Positions 1 to 9,071 of a DNA stretch of 64,000 nt are shown one piece after another (the first letter of the stretch is position 1; every line of letters begins with the position of its first letter). The stretch lies in the NCBI RefSeq assembly GCF_003206135.1, contig NZ_PZJT01000002.1, forward strand, positions 172,483-236,482, written 5' to 3'. The DNA is from Salinicola salarius (GTDB lineage Bacteria > Pseudomonadota > Gammaproteobacteria > Pseudomonadales > Halomonadaceae). Below the pieces are notes generated by a model. It saw only the letters and a program-made list of their open reading frames with translations, searched no databases and was not told the DNA's origin. Position numbers and translations under genes: made by a program.

Positions 1-497
1 GTGACGAGGCGGTGCTGGCCAGCGGCGCCGATGCGCTGATCTTCCGCACCAGCTGGGTCTACAGCGCGCGCGGCCACAACTTCATGAAGACCATGCTGCG
101 CCTGGCTCGGGAGCGCGAGGCGTTGCGCATCGTCGGCGACCAGATCGGCGCACCGACGCCGGCCCGGCTGATTGCGGAAGTGACCTTACTGGCCGTGAAG
201 CAGCGCGGGGAGGGCCGTCTCGAACCGGGCCTCTACCATCTCGCCCCGCGTGGCGAGACCAACTGGCATGGCTTCGCCCAGGCGATCTTCCGACATGCCG
301 AGGCACTCGGGGAAACCTTGCAGGTAAAGCCGGATCAGGTGGTGTCGATTGCGACCGCGAATTATCCCACACCCGCGCGTCGGCCGCTCAACTCGCGGCT
401 GTCGCTGGAGAAAGTCGAGCAAGCCTTGGGCATCACGCTGCCGAATTGGGAATCCCAATTGCAGTTGACGCTGGCGGAGCTGCTCGAAGCCGCATAG
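1..497 (+). CDS. rfbD: dTDP-4-dehydrorhamnose reductase, 3' part
   Basis: This is the C-terminal part (about 165 residues) of the NADPH-dependent reductase that makes dTDP-L-rhamnose from dTDP-4-keto-L-rhamnose in the cytoplasm. The frame is open to the window edge, so the N-terminal Rossmann motif lies upstream. Visible family features are RTSWVYS, NFMKTMLRLA, the GDQIGAPTPA segment typical of RmlD, and the closing RPLNSRLS motif. The protein ends at a TAG at 495-497. Same-strand rfbA and rfbC follow, so this is the usual rhamnose precursor operon, and rfbB is probably just upstream outside the window. Confidence 0.95.
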   Translation, partial: DEAVLASGADALIFRTSWVYSARGHNFMKTMLRLAREREALRIVGDQIGAPTPARLIAEVTLLAVKQRGEGRLEPGLYHLAPRGETNWHGFAQAIFRHAEALGETLQVKPDQVVSIATANYPTPARRPLNSRLSLEKVEQALGITLPNWESQLQLTLAELLEAA

Positions 498-616
498 CGC
501 GTTCTTCCGTGACGCGCTCGCAACTTCCCGTGAAAGGAGACCCTTGCAAGAGGGGCGACTTTTATACCGTTACCTTGAATGTCTGAATCGATCTTCGTAT
601 CGAAAGGAGCTTCACC

Positions 617-1546
617 ATGGCACGTAAAGGCATCATTCTGGCCGGCGGTTCCGGTACTCGCCTGCATCCGATTACCCAGGGCATCTCCAAGCAGCTGCTG
701 CCGGTGTACGACAAGCCGATGATCTACTACCCGATCTCGGTGCTGATGCTGGCAGGGATCCGCGAGATATTGATCATCTCGACGCCTTCCGACCTGCCGC
801 AGTATCAATATCTGCTGGGCGACGGCGCGCAGTTCGGGGTGCGGTTCGAATACGCCGAACAGCCTTCACCGGATGGTCTGGCCCAGGCGTTCCTGATCGG
901 CGAATCGTTCATCGGCAACGACTCCGTGTGTCTGGTACTGGGCGACAACGTATTCCACGGCCAGCACTTCTCGGAGCAGCTGATGCGGGCTTCGGACGTG
1001 CAGAAGGGTGCGACGGTCTTCGGCTATCTGGTCAAGGACCCGGAACGCTTCGGCGTGGTGGAGTTCGATGCCTCGGGCAAGGCGCTGTCGATCGAGGAGA
1101 AGCCGATCAAGCCGAAGTCGCCTTACGCGGTTACCGGCCTCTACTTCTACGACAACGACGTGGTCGAGATCGCCCATCAGGTCAAACCCTCCGAGCGCGG
1201 CGAGCTGGAAATCACCAGTATCAACAATGCCTACCTCGAGCGGGGCGATTTGCGCGTCGAACGGTTGGGGCGCGGCTTCGCGTGGCTCGATACCGGTACG
1301 CACGACAGCCTGCTGGAAGCCGGGCAGTACGTGCAGACGATCGAGCACCGCCAGGGGCTCAAGGTCGCCTGTCTGGAAGAGATCGCCTGGAATCATGGCT
1401 GGATCGACGACGCGACGCTGGCCGAACGCGGAACCGCCCTCAAGAAGACCGGCTACGGCCAGTATCTGCTCAAGCGCCTCGAAGACGCGCAGCGCGGCGG
1501 GACGACGGGCGAAGTCGTCATGGCCGGCTTCGGCGGCAGTCGCTGA
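617..1546 (+). CDS. rfbA: glucose-1-phosphate thymidylyltransferase
   Basis: The enzyme makes dTDP-glucose from dTTP and glucose-1-phosphate, the first committed step to dTDP-L-rhamnose. The N-terminus carries the nucleotidyltransferase signature [13 protein letters not shown], followed by [15 protein letters not shown] and the metal-binding LGDNVFHG segment. At 309 residues it is slightly longer than the usual 290 or so, through a Gly-rich C-terminal tail. The ATG start at 617 has an AAAGGAG ribosome site 9-15 bases upstream. It sits 119 bp after rfbD and 85 bp before rfbC on the same strand, so co-transcription is likely. Confidence 0.97.
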   Translation: MARKGIILAGGSGTRLHPITQGISKQLLPVYDKPMIYYPISVLMLAGIREILIISTPSDLPQYQYLLGDGAQFGVRFEYAEQPSPDGLAQAFLIGESFIGNDSVCLVLGDNVFHGQHFSEQLMRASDVQKGATVFGYLVKDPERFGVVEFDASGKALSIEEKPIKPKSPYAVTGLYFYDNDVVEIAHQVKPSERGELEITSINNAYLERGDLRVERLGRGFAWLDTGTHDSLLEAGQYVQTIEHRQGLKVACLEEIAWNHGWIDDATLAERGTALKKTGYGQYLLKRLEDAQRGGTTGEVVMAGFGGSR

Positions 1547-1631
1547 TTTCGGTTCGTCAGTTCAACCAATCACCTCAGCCACCAACCCAGCCATCAACCT
1601 AGCCATCAACCCAGCCGGAGATACGGACGAC

Positions 1632-2177
1632 ATGAATTACGAAAAGCTGGCCATTCCTGACGTCGTGCTGATGACACCCCATGTGTTCGGCGACGAACGA
1701 GGCTTCTTCCTCGAGACCTTTCGACACAGCGAGTTCATCGAACACTGCGGCGACTACCGGTTCGTGCAGGACAACCACAGCAGGTCCGGCCAGGGCATTC
1801 TGCGCGGGCTGCACTATCAGCTGCATCAGCCGCAGGGAAAGCTGGTCCGGGTCACCCGGGGCGAGGTCTATGACGTCGCAGTCGATCTTCGCCGCAGTTC
1901 GCCCACCTTCGGGCAGTGGGTCGGCGCGTTGTTGAGCGAAGACAATCGCCAGATGCTGTGGGTGCCGCCAGGCTTCGCCCACGGCTTCTACGTCACCAGC
2001 GAGATCGCCGAGTTCCAGTACAAGTGCACGGACTACTATGCGCCGGGCGACGAATACAGCCTGCACTGGAACGACCCGCAACTGGCCATCGACTGGCCGC
2101 TGGTGAGCGACGAGCCTGTGACCTCCGACAAGGACGAGCAGGGAAGACGACTGGCCGACGCCGCGACCTTCGCCTAG
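1632..2177 (+). CDS. rfbC: dTDP-4-dehydrorhamnose 3,5-epimerase
   Basis: A 181-residue cupin-fold epimerase that converts dTDP-4-keto-6-deoxyglucose to the L-rhamno isomer. The diagnostic motifs are FLETFRHSEF, the catalytic GILRGLHYQ histidine region, and VPPGFAHGFYV. The frame is open far upstream, but the chosen ATG at 1632 gives the standard N-terminus (MNYEKLAIPDV) and normal family length. A CCGGAG sequence lies about 13 bases upstream. It completes a D-A-C order for the rhamnose genes. Because dTDP-rhamnose supplies RgpF-type rhamnan assembly, it links functionally to the glycosyltransferase genes downstream. Confidence 0.96.
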   Translation: MNYEKLAIPDVVLMTPHVFGDERGFFLETFRHSEFIEHCGDYRFVQDNHSRSGQGILRGLHYQLHQPQGKLVRVTRGEVYDVAVDLRRSSPTFGQWVGALLSEDNRQMLWVPPGFAHGFYVTSEIAEFQYKCTDYYAPGDEYSLHWNDPQLAIDWPLVSDEPVTSDKDEQGRRLADAATFA

Positions 2178-2477
2178 TCCCGAGTCGATTTCGGGACACG
2201 CTGCGGGAGCCGTCTCGAAGCGGATTCGAGGCTCACCCGACATTCACTCGACGCTCACTCGAAGATCTTCCAGGCCACCGTTCCTGAACCGCCAGCGCTC
2301 GCCGGTCCGCGTTCCGGTCATTGGCCTGATTCACGGATCCAGAATCCTGGATCGTGGGTATCGGGGCGACGAGGCGACGAGGCGAAAGTGTCATTCCGTG
2401 CGGGGCCGGCCGGTCTCGCCTATTCGAATTTCTGAGCTGCCCAGTGGGCGGCATCGCGCATCATGGGGATTTCTCGG
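2178..2477. other. 300-bp non-coding gap between rfbC and ugd
   Basis: I see no supported gene here. The stretch is GC-rich and contains loosely repeated ACTCGA words around 2240-2265. It probably carries the ugd promoter, but no convincing -35/-10 pair was identified. Confidence 0.4.
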
Positions 2478-3827
2478 ATGAAGATCACCGTTTTCGGTAC
2501 CGGTTATGTCGGTCTGGTCACGGGTACCTGTCTGGCTGACGTTGGCCATGACGTGGTCTGTGTCGATATCGACCAAAGCAAGATCGAGCGCCTGGTTCAG
2601 GGAGACATTCCCATCTATGAACCCGGTCTCGAGTCGATGGTGCTGCGCAACATCGAAGGCCAGCGCCTGAAATTCACCACCGATGCCAGGATGGCGGTGG
2701 AACACGGCGTGCTGCAGTTCATTGCCGTGGGCACGCCGCCCGACGAGGATGGCAGCGCCGACCTGCAATACGTGCTGTCGGTGGCGTCCACCATCGGTCA
2801 GTACATGAACGGCTACAAGGTCGTCATCGACAAGTCGACCGTGCCGGTCGGTACCGCCGACAAGGTGCGGGAGCGTATCGAGGGCGTGCTGGCGGAACGC
2901 GTCGCCGATCTGCCGTTCGATGTCTGCTCCAACCCGGAATTCCTCAAGGAAGGTTCGGCGCTGGAGGATTTCACGCGAGGCGCTCGTATCGTCGTCGGGA
3001 CCGAATCGGATCGCGTCGCCGATCTGATGCGGGAGTGCTACGCGCCCTACAACCGCAATCGCGAGAAGTTGATGTTCATGAGCGTGCGCGCGGCCGAACT
3101 GACCAAGTATGCGGCCAACGCGATGCTGGCGACCAAGATCAGCTTCATGAACGAGATCGCCAATCTGGCCGAACGCCTCGGTGCGGATATCGAGGACGTG
3201 CGTCGCGGCATCGGCTCCGACCCGCGTATCGGCTATCACTTCATCTATCCCGGCTGTGGCTATGGCGGTTCCTGTTTTCCGAAGGACGTGCAGGCACTGG
3301 CCCGTACCGCCAGCAAGGTGGGGTACGAAGCCGAGCTGCTGAAAGCCGTGGAAGCGGTCAACAAGCGCCAGAAATCCACCCTGTTCGAGAAGCTCTCCCA
3401 TGCCCTGGATGGCGAGCTGGAAGGCAAGACGATCGCGGTCTGGGGGCTGTCCTTCAAGCCGGAAACCGACGACATGCGGGATGCGCCAAGTCGGACGCTG
3501 ATGGAAGCGCTATGGGACAAAGGAGCCACGGTGCAGGCCTACGATCCCGAGGCCATGAAGGAGTGCCGCCGCATCTACGGCGAGCGAGATGACCTGATAT
3601 TGGTCGCGGACCGTATCCAGGCGGTCAAGAAGGCCGATGCGCTGGTGATCTGCACCGAATGGAAGGAGTTTCGCACCCTCGATGCCGAGTGGATTCGCGG
3701 CCAACTGAGTGCTCGGGTGGTCATCGATGGTCGCAACCTGTTCGACCCGGAAACCATGTCCGCGGCCGGAGTCGACTACTACGCGGTGGGGCGGGGCAAG
3801 ACGATCGATCCTCGCGTTGCCGCCTGA
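2478..3827 (+). CDS. ugd: UDP-glucose 6-dehydrogenase
   Basis: Oxidises UDP-glucose twice with NAD+ to give UDP-glucuronate for capsule or exopolysaccharide. The N-terminal Rossmann motif is [10 protein letters not shown]. The central segment has [13 protein letters not shown] and [10 protein letters not shown], and the catalytic cysteine lies in [12 protein letters not shown]. The C-terminal domain has [16 protein letters not shown]. With the ATG at 2478 the protein has 449 residues, normal for the family. An in-frame ATG at 2463 would add five residues but would swallow the GGGG ribosome site, so 2478 is preferred. It sits between the rhamnose genes and the glycosyltransferase cluster and probably supplies a second activated sugar. 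Confidence 0.96.
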   Translation: MKITVFGTGYVGLVTGTCLADVGHDVVCVDIDQSKIERLVQGDIPIYEPGLESMVLRNIEGQRLKFTTDARMAVEHGVLQFIAVGTPPDEDGSADLQYVLSVASTIGQYMNGYKVVIDKSTVPVGTADKVRERIEGVLAERVADLPFDVCSNPEFLKEGSALEDFTRGARIVVGTESDRVADLMRECYAPYNRNREKLMFMSVRAAELTKYAANAMLATKISFMNEIANLAERLGADIEDVRRGIGSDPRIGYHFIYPGCGYGGSCFPKDVQALARTASKVGYEAELLKAVEAVNKRQKSTLFEKLSHALDGELEGKTIAVWGLSFKPETDDMRDAPSRTLMEALWDKGATVQAYDPEAMKECRRIYGERDDLILVADRIQAVKKADALVICTEWKEFRTLDAEWIRGQLSARVVIDGRNLFDPETMSAAGVDYYAVGRGKTIDPRVAA

Positions 3828-3974
3828 CACGTTTTTTCCACCTGTCGAAAGCCCGGCCCGCCACTCGAGTGGGCGTTGCCGGGCTACAAAACGATAAGAA
3901 AGTTTCGCGAAACGTTTCTGTTGAGTAAGTCTAATCCTGCCGTTAATGAAGTTTTTAATAGAGCTCTGGAATGA

Positions 3975-4015
3975 TTTATTCATCGATTTATGGATGGTGA
4001 ATATCGATGAGTAAA
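3975..4015. repeat. 13-bp hyphenated inverted repeat, possible operator
   Basis: The arm TTTATTCATCGAT (3975-3987) pairs with ATCGATGAGTAAA (4003-4015) at 12 of 13 positions across a 15-base spacer. The size and spacing fit a dimeric regulator site or an RNA hairpin in a leader. Confidence 0.45.
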
Positions 4016-4270
4016 TTCATCTTCAATAAAGGGCGAGTCGCGATTAACCTGACTAAAGTCTTAGCAATGGTTGCTCGGTTACCGGCGCTTAAAGCTGACT
4101 GAATGTCACCATTGATTTGATTTTAAAGTTCTATTTCGTTGACTGTCGATACTGCTGGTGGTTCGAGAAGCCTGTTGCCAACCGGCAGTGGCTACTGGGG
4201 AATAGTCAACGAATTGTCATGGCGGGTTGTTATAGGGCGGCAATCGATACTCCTGGTCATGAAAATAAAG

Positions 4271-4302
4271 ATAACGTTATTACGATGAAGCAACGTTGCT
4301 TC
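4271..4302. repeat. two adjacent perfect palindromes
   Basis: ATAACGTTAT (4271-4280) and GAAGCAACGTTGCTTC (4287-4302) are both perfectly self-complementary. A further GTGTCA/TGACAC inverted pair follows at about 4309-4333. Perfect 10- and 16-bp palindromes six bases apart are unlikely by chance, and they lie about 160 bp upstream of the first glycan-cluster gene. Confidence 0.5.
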
Positions 4303-4464
4303 TGCCTGTGTCACCGTTACCGATAATGACACTCTGGTGTTATGACGCATTCCGAAGATGCGCCTGGTGGTATTCCATCGCCGTGATGGAAAAGAATAGC
4401 AATAAGTCGCTCATAGAAATAAGTCGCTCATTGCGACAAACCAAACGACAGACGAGGCATCATC

Positions 4465-5511
4465 ATGCAAGCCAAGAGCCGGGCATTATATGAATTCGGG
4501 GCGACCTTTCTTGGGCCCGCATTGCACGTTTACGCCGAGTCCATTGAAGCCGAGGCCGAAGGTCATTTGCCGGTGTGCCTGGCGAGGGAAGGCTGGTGCT
4601 TTCACCGTCTGTTGATTCGTCTCCAGCGGGAGTCCTCGATCGACCTGCCGCACGATCCCATCTACCTGCGGGTCTCCAGAACGCTGCTCTTCCGCGCCAT
4701 GCTGGGTTCGGAGACGATCACGCCGATGGCGCTGAGCAACGATTTCTCGGGCAGCATTCTGGATCTCATGCGCAAGCGGTTCGGTCTTCAGCTGCACGAG
4801 ATATTCGCGGCGTTGCCGTTCGAGCTGCTGCGCTTCAATTGCGAGCTTCCCAAGGACAAGGATCTGGTTCTGCAGTGGTTGATGCCCCATCTCGAGGCGT
4901 TGAAAAAGGTCGTTTCACCGACCCGAAAATCGCTGGTCGCCTATCTGGAACGGTCCGGATTGATGGACCCGGAAAAGCGCCCCCTGATGCTGGATCTGGG
5001 CTACTCCGGCACGATCCAGAAGATTCTCACTCATATCATCGAGCGGGATACCACGGGGCTCTATTTCATCGCTACCAAGCCGGGTGACACCGAAGTCAGC
5101 AAGCACCATGCACTGTTGAAGGGCGTCTTCCACGAGGGCGTCGGCTGGCGCAATGGCTGCACCATGCTCGATCGTTCGCTGCTTTTCGAATGCCTGCTGA
5201 CCGCGCCGCACGGGCAGATGGTCGACATTCGGCAGAAGAGCAACCAGGAGTTCGAATACTTCTACGGACGCCAGGCGGGAACGCAGCGTCATTTCCAGGA
5301 TTTGAAGACGGTCTTCGATGGGGCGATCGATCACGTCGTGATGTGTCGACGACACGGCGTGAATTATTCGCCAGAGGACGTGCAGGGGCTTTACGAGGTC
5401 TTTGCGACCCGACCCAACTGTATCCCGCACGATGTCTGGCACCTTTTCAGTGTCGATGACGACATCACCGGCAACGGCATCGTCAATCCGATGCAAATGT
5501 TCGCAATATAA
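4465..5511 (+). CDS. COG5610-type C-terminal (PRTase-like) protein
   Basis: A 348-residue cytoplasmic protein with no signal or membrane segment. It resembles the C-terminal half of large HAD-superfamily (COG5610) proteins found in surface glycan clusters. Near residue 38 is LPVCLAREGWCFHRLL, like the phosphoribosyltransferase-style YLAREG segment of those proteins, and near residue 173 is LMLDLGYSGTIQKIL. No HAD motif is present here. The matching HAD half is at the end of the next gene, 20 bp downstream. It is the first gene of the glycosyltransferase run. The biochemical function is not known to me; a role in glycan assembly is inferred from context. Confidence 0.7.
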   Translation: MQAKSRALYEFGATFLGPALHVYAESIEAEAEGHLPVCLAREGWCFHRLLIRLQRESSIDLPHDPIYLRVSRTLLFRAMLGSETITPMALSNDFSGSILDLMRKRFGLQLHEIFAALPFELLRFNCELPKDKDLVLQWLMPHLEALKKVVSPTRKSLVAYLERSGLMDPEKRPLMLDLGYSGTIQKILTHIIERDTTGLYFIATKPGDTEVSKHHALLKGVFHEGVGWRNGCTMLDRSLLFECLLTAPHGQMVDIRQKSNQEFEYFYGRQAGTQRHFQDLKTVFDGAIDHVVMCRRHGVNYSPEDVQGLYEVFATRPNCIPHDVWHLFSVDDDITGNGIVNPMQMFAI

Positions 5512-5531
5512 ATCAAGAGGTGGGGGCCCAC

Positions 5532-7838
5532 ATGAAACCAACGGGAAAGATGATATCGCTACTACCGTGGCTATTTCAGACCCAGTTCGCCAGTCAGGCG
5601 CGCAAGAAGCGTCTGGCGGCGGAAGAGGTCGTGGGAATGGACGACAATATCGTCGTGCCGGAGAGCGGTATCGAGGATCAGCCGCGCAAGACGCCCATCC
5701 CCGATGACAGGAATCTGGTCACCGTGACCGAAACGTTCGTCGTCGCAGAGGGCGAGGCGGTCAACGACGATCTTTCCTCGACCGACGCCGACGCAGACGA
5801 CAAGGTAACGACACCGTCTGTCGACCCCGCGACGGCCATCGGTGAGGAAGTGACAAGCTCGCTTATCGATGATTCGGAAGCCGTCGCTCCCGAAGCCGTC
5901 GAGTCCGAAGTCCTCGAGCTTCCGCTGGGGGATGCCGCGCGTGAAGGCGGAGCCCACGCCGCCATGATGAGCCAGGCGTTCATGGATGCGCTGAATACGG
6001 GGCTGTTCGATCCCAAGTGGTATCAGGCGACGTACGGGCTGCGCTTCTCGACACAGCGTGAGGCATTCGACGACTACATCCGCAAGTCCCGCTTCGCGCC
6101 GGTCAACCCCTCGCCGCGCTTCGACAGCGAAACCTATCATCGGATGTACATCGATGTCTTTCATGCCCAGCAGAGCCCGCTTCAGCATTATCTGCTGCAT
6201 GGACGTAGCGAAGGCCGGCAGCATGTGCCCGCTACGGTGCGCTGGTTCCCTCGGGAGATCGTCACGCCCGGCAAGCGGCTGACACCGGCAGCGAGCGAGC
6301 TCAAGGTCGCGCTCTGCCTGCATGTCTTCTATGTCGATTTTCTGGATCGCTTTGCCCAGGCCATCGAGCGGTTCCCGGTGACCGTCGACGTCTATCTCAC
6401 GCTGGCGGATGCCAGCTTCGAAACGCGTGCCCGTCAGCTGTTCGGCGAGCATGCGCGGGTCGGCAAGCTCGAGACTCGTGTCGTGCCCAACCGCGGCCGC
6501 AACTTCGGCCCGGTGCTGGTGGAGTATGGCCAGGCCCTGCAGGAGTACGATCTGTTCTGCCACCTGCATTCGAAGAAGTCGCTCTATTCGGGCAAGGAAC
6601 AGACGCAGTGGGCAGAGTACCTGATCGAGTATCTGCTCCGCGATACTTCCGTCATCACGCGGCTGCTGAACGCCTTCGCCGCCGATGAATCCCTCGGGCT
6701 CTACTACCCGACGACGTTCTGGATGATGCCTTCCTGGGTCAACCATCAGACCATGAACAAGGGTTTCATGCGCGAGTGGCAGGAGAAGCTGGGACTGGGC
6801 CACATTCCCGAGTTCCTGAGCTATCCCGCCGGCGGCATGTTCTGGTCGCGCCCCGAGGCGATGAACGGCGTGCTGGACCAGACCTGGACCTATGAAGACT
6901 TCCCGGAAGAGCCATTGCCCAACGACAACTCGATGCTTCATGCCCTCGAGCGCGTGCTGGGGCCGCTGGCCGAGCATCACGGCTTCCGGCAGCTGTTCTT
7001 CTATCCGCCCACCGGGCAGTTCACCACGGACAACGGCTATATCACCGCCAGCTATCACGGCCGGCTGGAGCAGCACATCGCCAGCATCCAGGCGCATGCC
7101 TGCATCAGTTTCGATGTGTTCGACACCCTGGTGCGCCGCGAATACACCGTGCCGGATTACGCCAAGCTGAAGCTGGGCAAGATGCTGGCGGAACAGGGGA
7201 TCGTTCCCTCCGCGCAGGCCTTCGTCAAGTTGCGCAACGATGCCGAATCGACCCTGCGCCGACGTGCCAACTTCCAGGGCGACGTACGTATCGAGGCGAT
7301 CTACGACGAGCTGGCCGATCAGTTGGACGTCAGCCCGGACACCGCGCAGGAGTGGATGGCGCTGGAGTACGAACTCGATCTCGAGATGATCCAGCCCAAG
7401 GACGAGATGGTCGAGCTGTTCAACCATCTTGCCGCGCAGGGGCACATCCTCTGGGTCATTTCCGACAGCTATTACAACCGCGAGCAGGTGGGGCTGATGC
7501 TGCGCAAGGCCGGCGTTGCCGCTGCCTATCGGCTGATGGTCTCCAGCGAAGAACAGGCGCGCAAGGATAACGGCTCGATGTGGGTCAAGGTGAAACAGGA
7601 CCTGGCCAACGAAGGCATCGATCGTCATCTGCACATTGGCGACAACGTGGTCGCGGATGCCCAGATGCCCGGCGACCTGGGGCTGACGACCTTCCACATT
7701 CTCCATCCGATGGACAAGTGGGCGGCCTTGGGATTTCCGCCGGTGCTGCATGGCGCGGACGCGCTGGACGAGATGCAGATCCTCAAGTGGGGCCGACTGA
7801 TCAACGAAGTCGGAAGAAATCCGTTCATCGGCGAATGA
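5532..7838 (+). CDS. rhamnan synthesis F (RgpF)-HAD fusion protein
   Basis: A 768-residue protein with four parts. Residues 1 to about 150 are acidic and look disordered (many D, E, S, T). Residues 159-245 hold two short repeats of the FDPKWYQATYG / HYLLHGRSEGR type found in many glycan-cluster proteins. Residues 257-495 match RgpF of rhamnan synthesis (CLHVFYVD, RVVPNRGRNFGP, FCHLHSKKS, SYPAGGMFW, NDNSMLHALER). Residues 525-735 are a HAD hydrolase with FDVFDTLV, VISDSYYN and HIGDNVVADA, so the catalytic aspartates are kept. The ATG at 5532 is chosen over an in-frame GTG at 5520 because AAGAGGTGGGG precedes it. A likely role is transfer or modification of rhamnose-containing glycan, consistent with rfbDAC upstream. 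Confidence 0.8.
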   Translation: MKPTGKMISLLPWLFQTQFASQARKKRLAAEEVVGMDDNIVVPESGIEDQPRKTPIPDDRNLVTVTETFVVAEGEAVNDDLSSTDADADDKVTTPSVDPATAIGEEVTSSLIDDSEAVAPEAVESEVLELPLGDAAREGGAHAAMMSQAFMDALNTGLFDPKWYQATYGLRFSTQREAFDDYIRKSRFAPVNPSPRFDSETYHRMYIDVFHAQQSPLQHYLLHGRSEGRQHVPATVRWFPREIVTPGKRLTPAASELKVALCLHVFYVDFLDRFAQAIERFPVTVDVYLTLADASFETRARQLFGEHARVGKLETRVVPNRGRNFGPVLVEYGQALQEYDLFCHLHSKKSLYSGKEQTQWAEYLIEYLLRDTSVITRLLNAFAADESLGLYYPTTFWMMPSWVNHQTMNKGFMREWQEKLGLGHIPEFLSYPAGGMFWSRPEAMNGVLDQTWTYEDFPEEPLPNDNSMLHALERVLGPLAEHHGFRQLFFYPPTGQFTTDNGYITASYHGRLEQHIASIQAHACISFDVFDTLVRREYTVPDYAKLKLGKMLAEQGIVPSAQAFVKLRNDAESTLRRRANFQGDVRIEAIYDELADQLDVSPDTAQEWMALEYELDLEMIQPKDEMVELFNHLAAQGHILWVISDSYYNREQVGLMLRKAGVAAAYRLMVSSEEQARKDNGSMWVKVKQDLANEGIDRHLHIGDNVVADAQMPGDLGLTTFHILHPMDKWAALGFPPVLHGADALDEMQILKWGRLINEVGRNPFIGE

Positions 7839-8043
7839 CATCGGCGCTGGCCACTCGGCGCCGACGCTGGCCGCTCGGTGGTGAGCGTTGGCCGGGTGGC
7901 GGGCCCTGTCGCCGATGACGACGAGCCGATGCATTGCCAGCGGATTCGTTCACCGTCGGTCGATTGACGAAAGAGCAGATGGAGATCCGCTATCGATCTC
8001 CAGTGCCGATCCTGCGACATATTTAGCGGTTGAGGGGGAGAGC

Positions 8044-9036
8044 GTGACGGTCGATTCAAAGCGCGCGGATTCTCGTTCCACGCCGAACATCTGTTTCACC
8101 GCCCTCACCATGGTGCGCGGCGAGAGCGATATCGTGTGGTCGTCGCTGCTTCACCATGCGCGCCTGGGGTTCCAGCGCCTGATCGTGATCAGTTATCTGG
8201 AACATGACTTCCTGCGTCAGTGCATCGACAAGTTGCGTCGCGATTTCCCTGCAGTGGAAGTCAACCTGGTCGAGCTCGAAAGCCAGGGGCACTTCGGGCG
8301 GCGCAAGGCTTTCTACGTCAATCGGGCGCTGTCTCTGTTCATCGACCCCAAGAAGGAGAACTACGTCTACTGCTTCGATGCCGACGAGTTCCTGTCGTTG
8401 GGAAGTCATGCCTCGATCGGCGACTTCTTCGCCGCCTTCCTGGCCGGCCTGCCCGCCGGTGCGCGAGAGGGCGCGGTCGGGGAGTGCTTTGCGCTGCCGT
8501 GGCTGAACCTGATCCCCCAACGCCGCCACTACGCGGAGCGGGATCTGAGCGGGCAGTTTCTCGACGGGGACTATCTCTGCGTCGATACCCGCCAGAACAG
8601 CCGCCACAAGGTGCTGTTCCGCAAGCGTTCCGGTACGCGGGTTCACATGGCCTATCACCAGGCTTTCGCCGGCGAGAAGGACGTTCCGGTACTGCCGGAT
8701 CCCGAGACGCTGAAGTTCGTCGAGGCCAGCGGGGCGTGCGTCTATCACGTGCCGTTGCGCAGCCCGGATCAGTTCCGGGCGCGCCTGGAAGGGCCCATGC
8801 GGCGCGTGATGATCCAGACCGGCTCGGGCCAGTCTCCCGCCCATGCCGAATTGCCTTTCGATATTGCCGATGCGCTGTTTTCGGCGTGTACCGCCAGCCA
8901 GCCAAGATTCGCAAGTCTCGCCGAAGCTGCAGATGTCTTCGGTGAAGCCATTACCGATAGAAAGATTCGGGCCATCACTCGATTCATTTACCGCCATCGA
9001 GTGGACGTCGGCCCGGTCCTGAGCTCGGCGAAATAG
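8044..9036 (+). CDS. glycosyltransferase, GT2-like with DADEF motif (copy 1)
   Basis: A 330-residue soluble protein of the glycosyl transferase family 2-like group that starts with FTALTMVRGESDIVWSSLL and carries the metal-binding CFDADEFLSL at about residue 111. It also has the conserved GRRKAFYVNRAL helix. The GTG start at 8044 follows GAGGGGGAG and gives the normal N-terminus; the frame is open upstream but has no family features there. It is a paralogue of the gene at 14438-15388 (same order of motifs). Donor and acceptor cannot be told from sequence. It lies 205 bp after the RgpF-HAD gene on the same strand. Confidence 0.75.
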   Translation: MTVDSKRADSRSTPNICFTALTMVRGESDIVWSSLLHHARLGFQRLIVISYLEHDFLRQCIDKLRRDFPAVEVNLVELESQGHFGRRKAFYVNRALSLFIDPKKENYVYCFDADEFLSLGSHASIGDFFAAFLAGLPAGAREGAVGECFALPWLNLIPQRRHYAERDLSGQFLDGDYLCVDTRQNSRHKVLFRKRSGTRVHMAYHQAFAGEKDVPVLPDPETLKFVEASGACVYHVPLRSPDQFRARLEGPMRRVMIQTGSGQSPAHAELPFDIADALFSACTASQPRFASLAEAADVFGEAITDRKIRAITRFIYRHRVDVGPVLSSAK

Positions 9037-9071
9037 CCGCCGAGTTCGTGTTGCCTGGGAAACTTACGCCG

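Larger units (their letters stand above)
3828..4464. promoter_or_regulatory. AT-rich, palindrome-rich spacer upstream of the glycan cluster
   Basis: This 637-bp gap is clearly richer in A and T than the flanking genes and has no supported coding frame. It starts with a GC-rich cruciform at 3850-3885 (outer arms AGCCCGGC/GCCGGGCT, no U-tract) that may end ugd transcription. Further in are an inverted repeat at 3975-4015 and several perfect palindromes at 4271-4302. Its position just before seven co-directed genes suggests a control region with a long leader. That role is inferred. Confidence 0.5.

Noticed and set aside
4117..4493. Short plus-strand frames in the AT-rich spacer before the glycan cluster
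   Set aside because: They are full of Cys, Trp and Arg, lack ribosome sites and overlap the palindromes; no family resemblance.
5571..7934. 787-codon open frame on the minus strand opposite the RgpF-HAD gene
   Set aside because: It mirrors a real high-GC gene, its translation is rich in His, Arg, Gln and Val without any family motif, and it has no ribosome site.
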